A DNA stretch of 5,055 nt from Methylacidiphilum sp. (GTDB taxonomy: Bacteria; Verrucomicrobiota; Verrucomicrobiia; CAIQCK01): assembly GCA_020718125.1 (NCBI GenBank), contig DYDC01000217.1, positions 1-5,055 on the forward strand. The letters run 5' to 3'. Below the pieces are notes generated by a model that worked only from the letters and a program-made list of their open reading frames with translations, ran no database searches and was not told where the DNA came from. Position 1 is the stretch's first letter. Each line of letters starts with the position of its first letter. This document shows, piece by piece, positions 4,842 through 5,055 of this stretch. A program made the translations under genes and the position numbers.

Positions 4842-5055
4842 TCAACCTGCCAGCACTCGCAACAACGCCACGACCGCCGTGCTGATCCCGATGAACCCGC
4901 CCAGATACGTCGGCACCACCCCGCCAATGTTCCGCGCCGGTTTCCAGTTCGAGCGCGTCAGCCACGCCACCATGCTCAACCCCCACGCCAGCGCGCCGAG
5001 CATCATAGAGCCGCGCAAACGGGCCGAAGCGCCGTTCGATGTATTCGTAGCCGGA
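4842..5055 (-). CDS. C-terminal fragment of a membrane protein
   Basis: The minus-strand frame ending at TGA 4844-4842 is open to the right edge and gives 70 residues with no start in view that I trust. Its last 54 residues have strong GC third positions and two membrane helices (MMLGALAWGLSMVAWLT and YLGGFIGISTAVVALLRVL) joined by a basic loop RSNWKPARN. I do not recognise the family. The first 16 residues of this frame look less coding-like. The frame one base over reads GYEYIERRFGPFARL there, which has better third-position GC and resembles a stretch of sodium:solute symporters. There may therefore be a frame break near 5007-5010, or a start at the Met pair there. The gene converges with the GYF_2 gene, 64 bp between stops. 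Confidence 0.6.
   Translation of the reverse strand, partial: PATNTSNGASARLRGSMMLGALAWGLSMVAWLTRSNWKPARNIGGVVPTYLGGFIGISTAVVALLRVLAG

Noticed and set aside
4842..5055. Full sodium:solute symporter at the right edge
   Set aside because: GYEYIERRFGP resembles a segment normally in the first third of such transporters, but the frame ends about 55 residues later, so a full-length symporter is not possible here.

Overview
The window is GC-rich and gene-dense, and looks like a chromosomal segment of a free-living bacterium. Several features suggest Verrucomicrobiota, or more loosely the Planctomycetota-Verrucomicrobiota group. These are a membrane-anchored Hanks-type Ser/Thr kinase with a Pro/Ala/Val linker and a helical tail, paired small single-pass membrane proteins, and a GYF_2 plus DUF4190-like protein. 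This assignment is inference from protein style. I see no rRNA, tRNA, CRISPR array, insertion sequence or integrase.

Layout from left to right. Positions 2-253 (+) hold the C-terminal end of a protein that runs off the left edge; it is possibly the terminal beta-sandwich of a glycoside-hydrolase-like enzyme. It converges on a minus-strand pair. In transcription order the pair is a 686-residue Ser/Thr protein kinase (3070-1010) followed by a 247-residue class I SAM-dependent methyltransferase (1013-270). The kinase stop and methyltransferase start share the four bases ATGA, so the two are probably translationally coupled. The kinase has a good candidate promoter whose -10 box ends only 10 nt before the ATG and has no Shine-Dalgarno sequence, which suggests a leaderless or near-leaderless mRNA.

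Upstream of the kinase lies a second minus-strand transcription unit, 4048-3306. It encodes two small single-pass membrane proteins of 111 and 133 residues, only 5 nt apart, each with a clear Shine-Dalgarno sequence. They share a spaced motif and appear to be diverged tandem duplicates. A long hairpin followed by a T run (3283-3220) probably ends this unit and separates it from the kinase promoter.

A 211-bp divergent intergenic region (4049-4259) carries a cluster of AAAAATG elements and a small dyad. To its right, on the plus strand, 4260-4777 encodes a GYF_2-type domain followed by a two-helix DUF4190-like membrane domain. The two halves lie in different frames (-1). They join at a run of seven A residues that forms the heptamer A AAA AAC, a recognised -1 slippery sequence. 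A one-base loss in the homopolymer, a sequencing error and real recoding are all possible. This is the most interesting point in the window. At the right edge, 4842-5055 (-) is the C-terminal end of a small-helix membrane protein, with a possible frame break of its own.

I did not find a clear new multi-gene system. The items most worth a second look are the A7 frame junction, the leaderless kinase coupled to a methyltransferase, and the duplicated membrane-protein pair.
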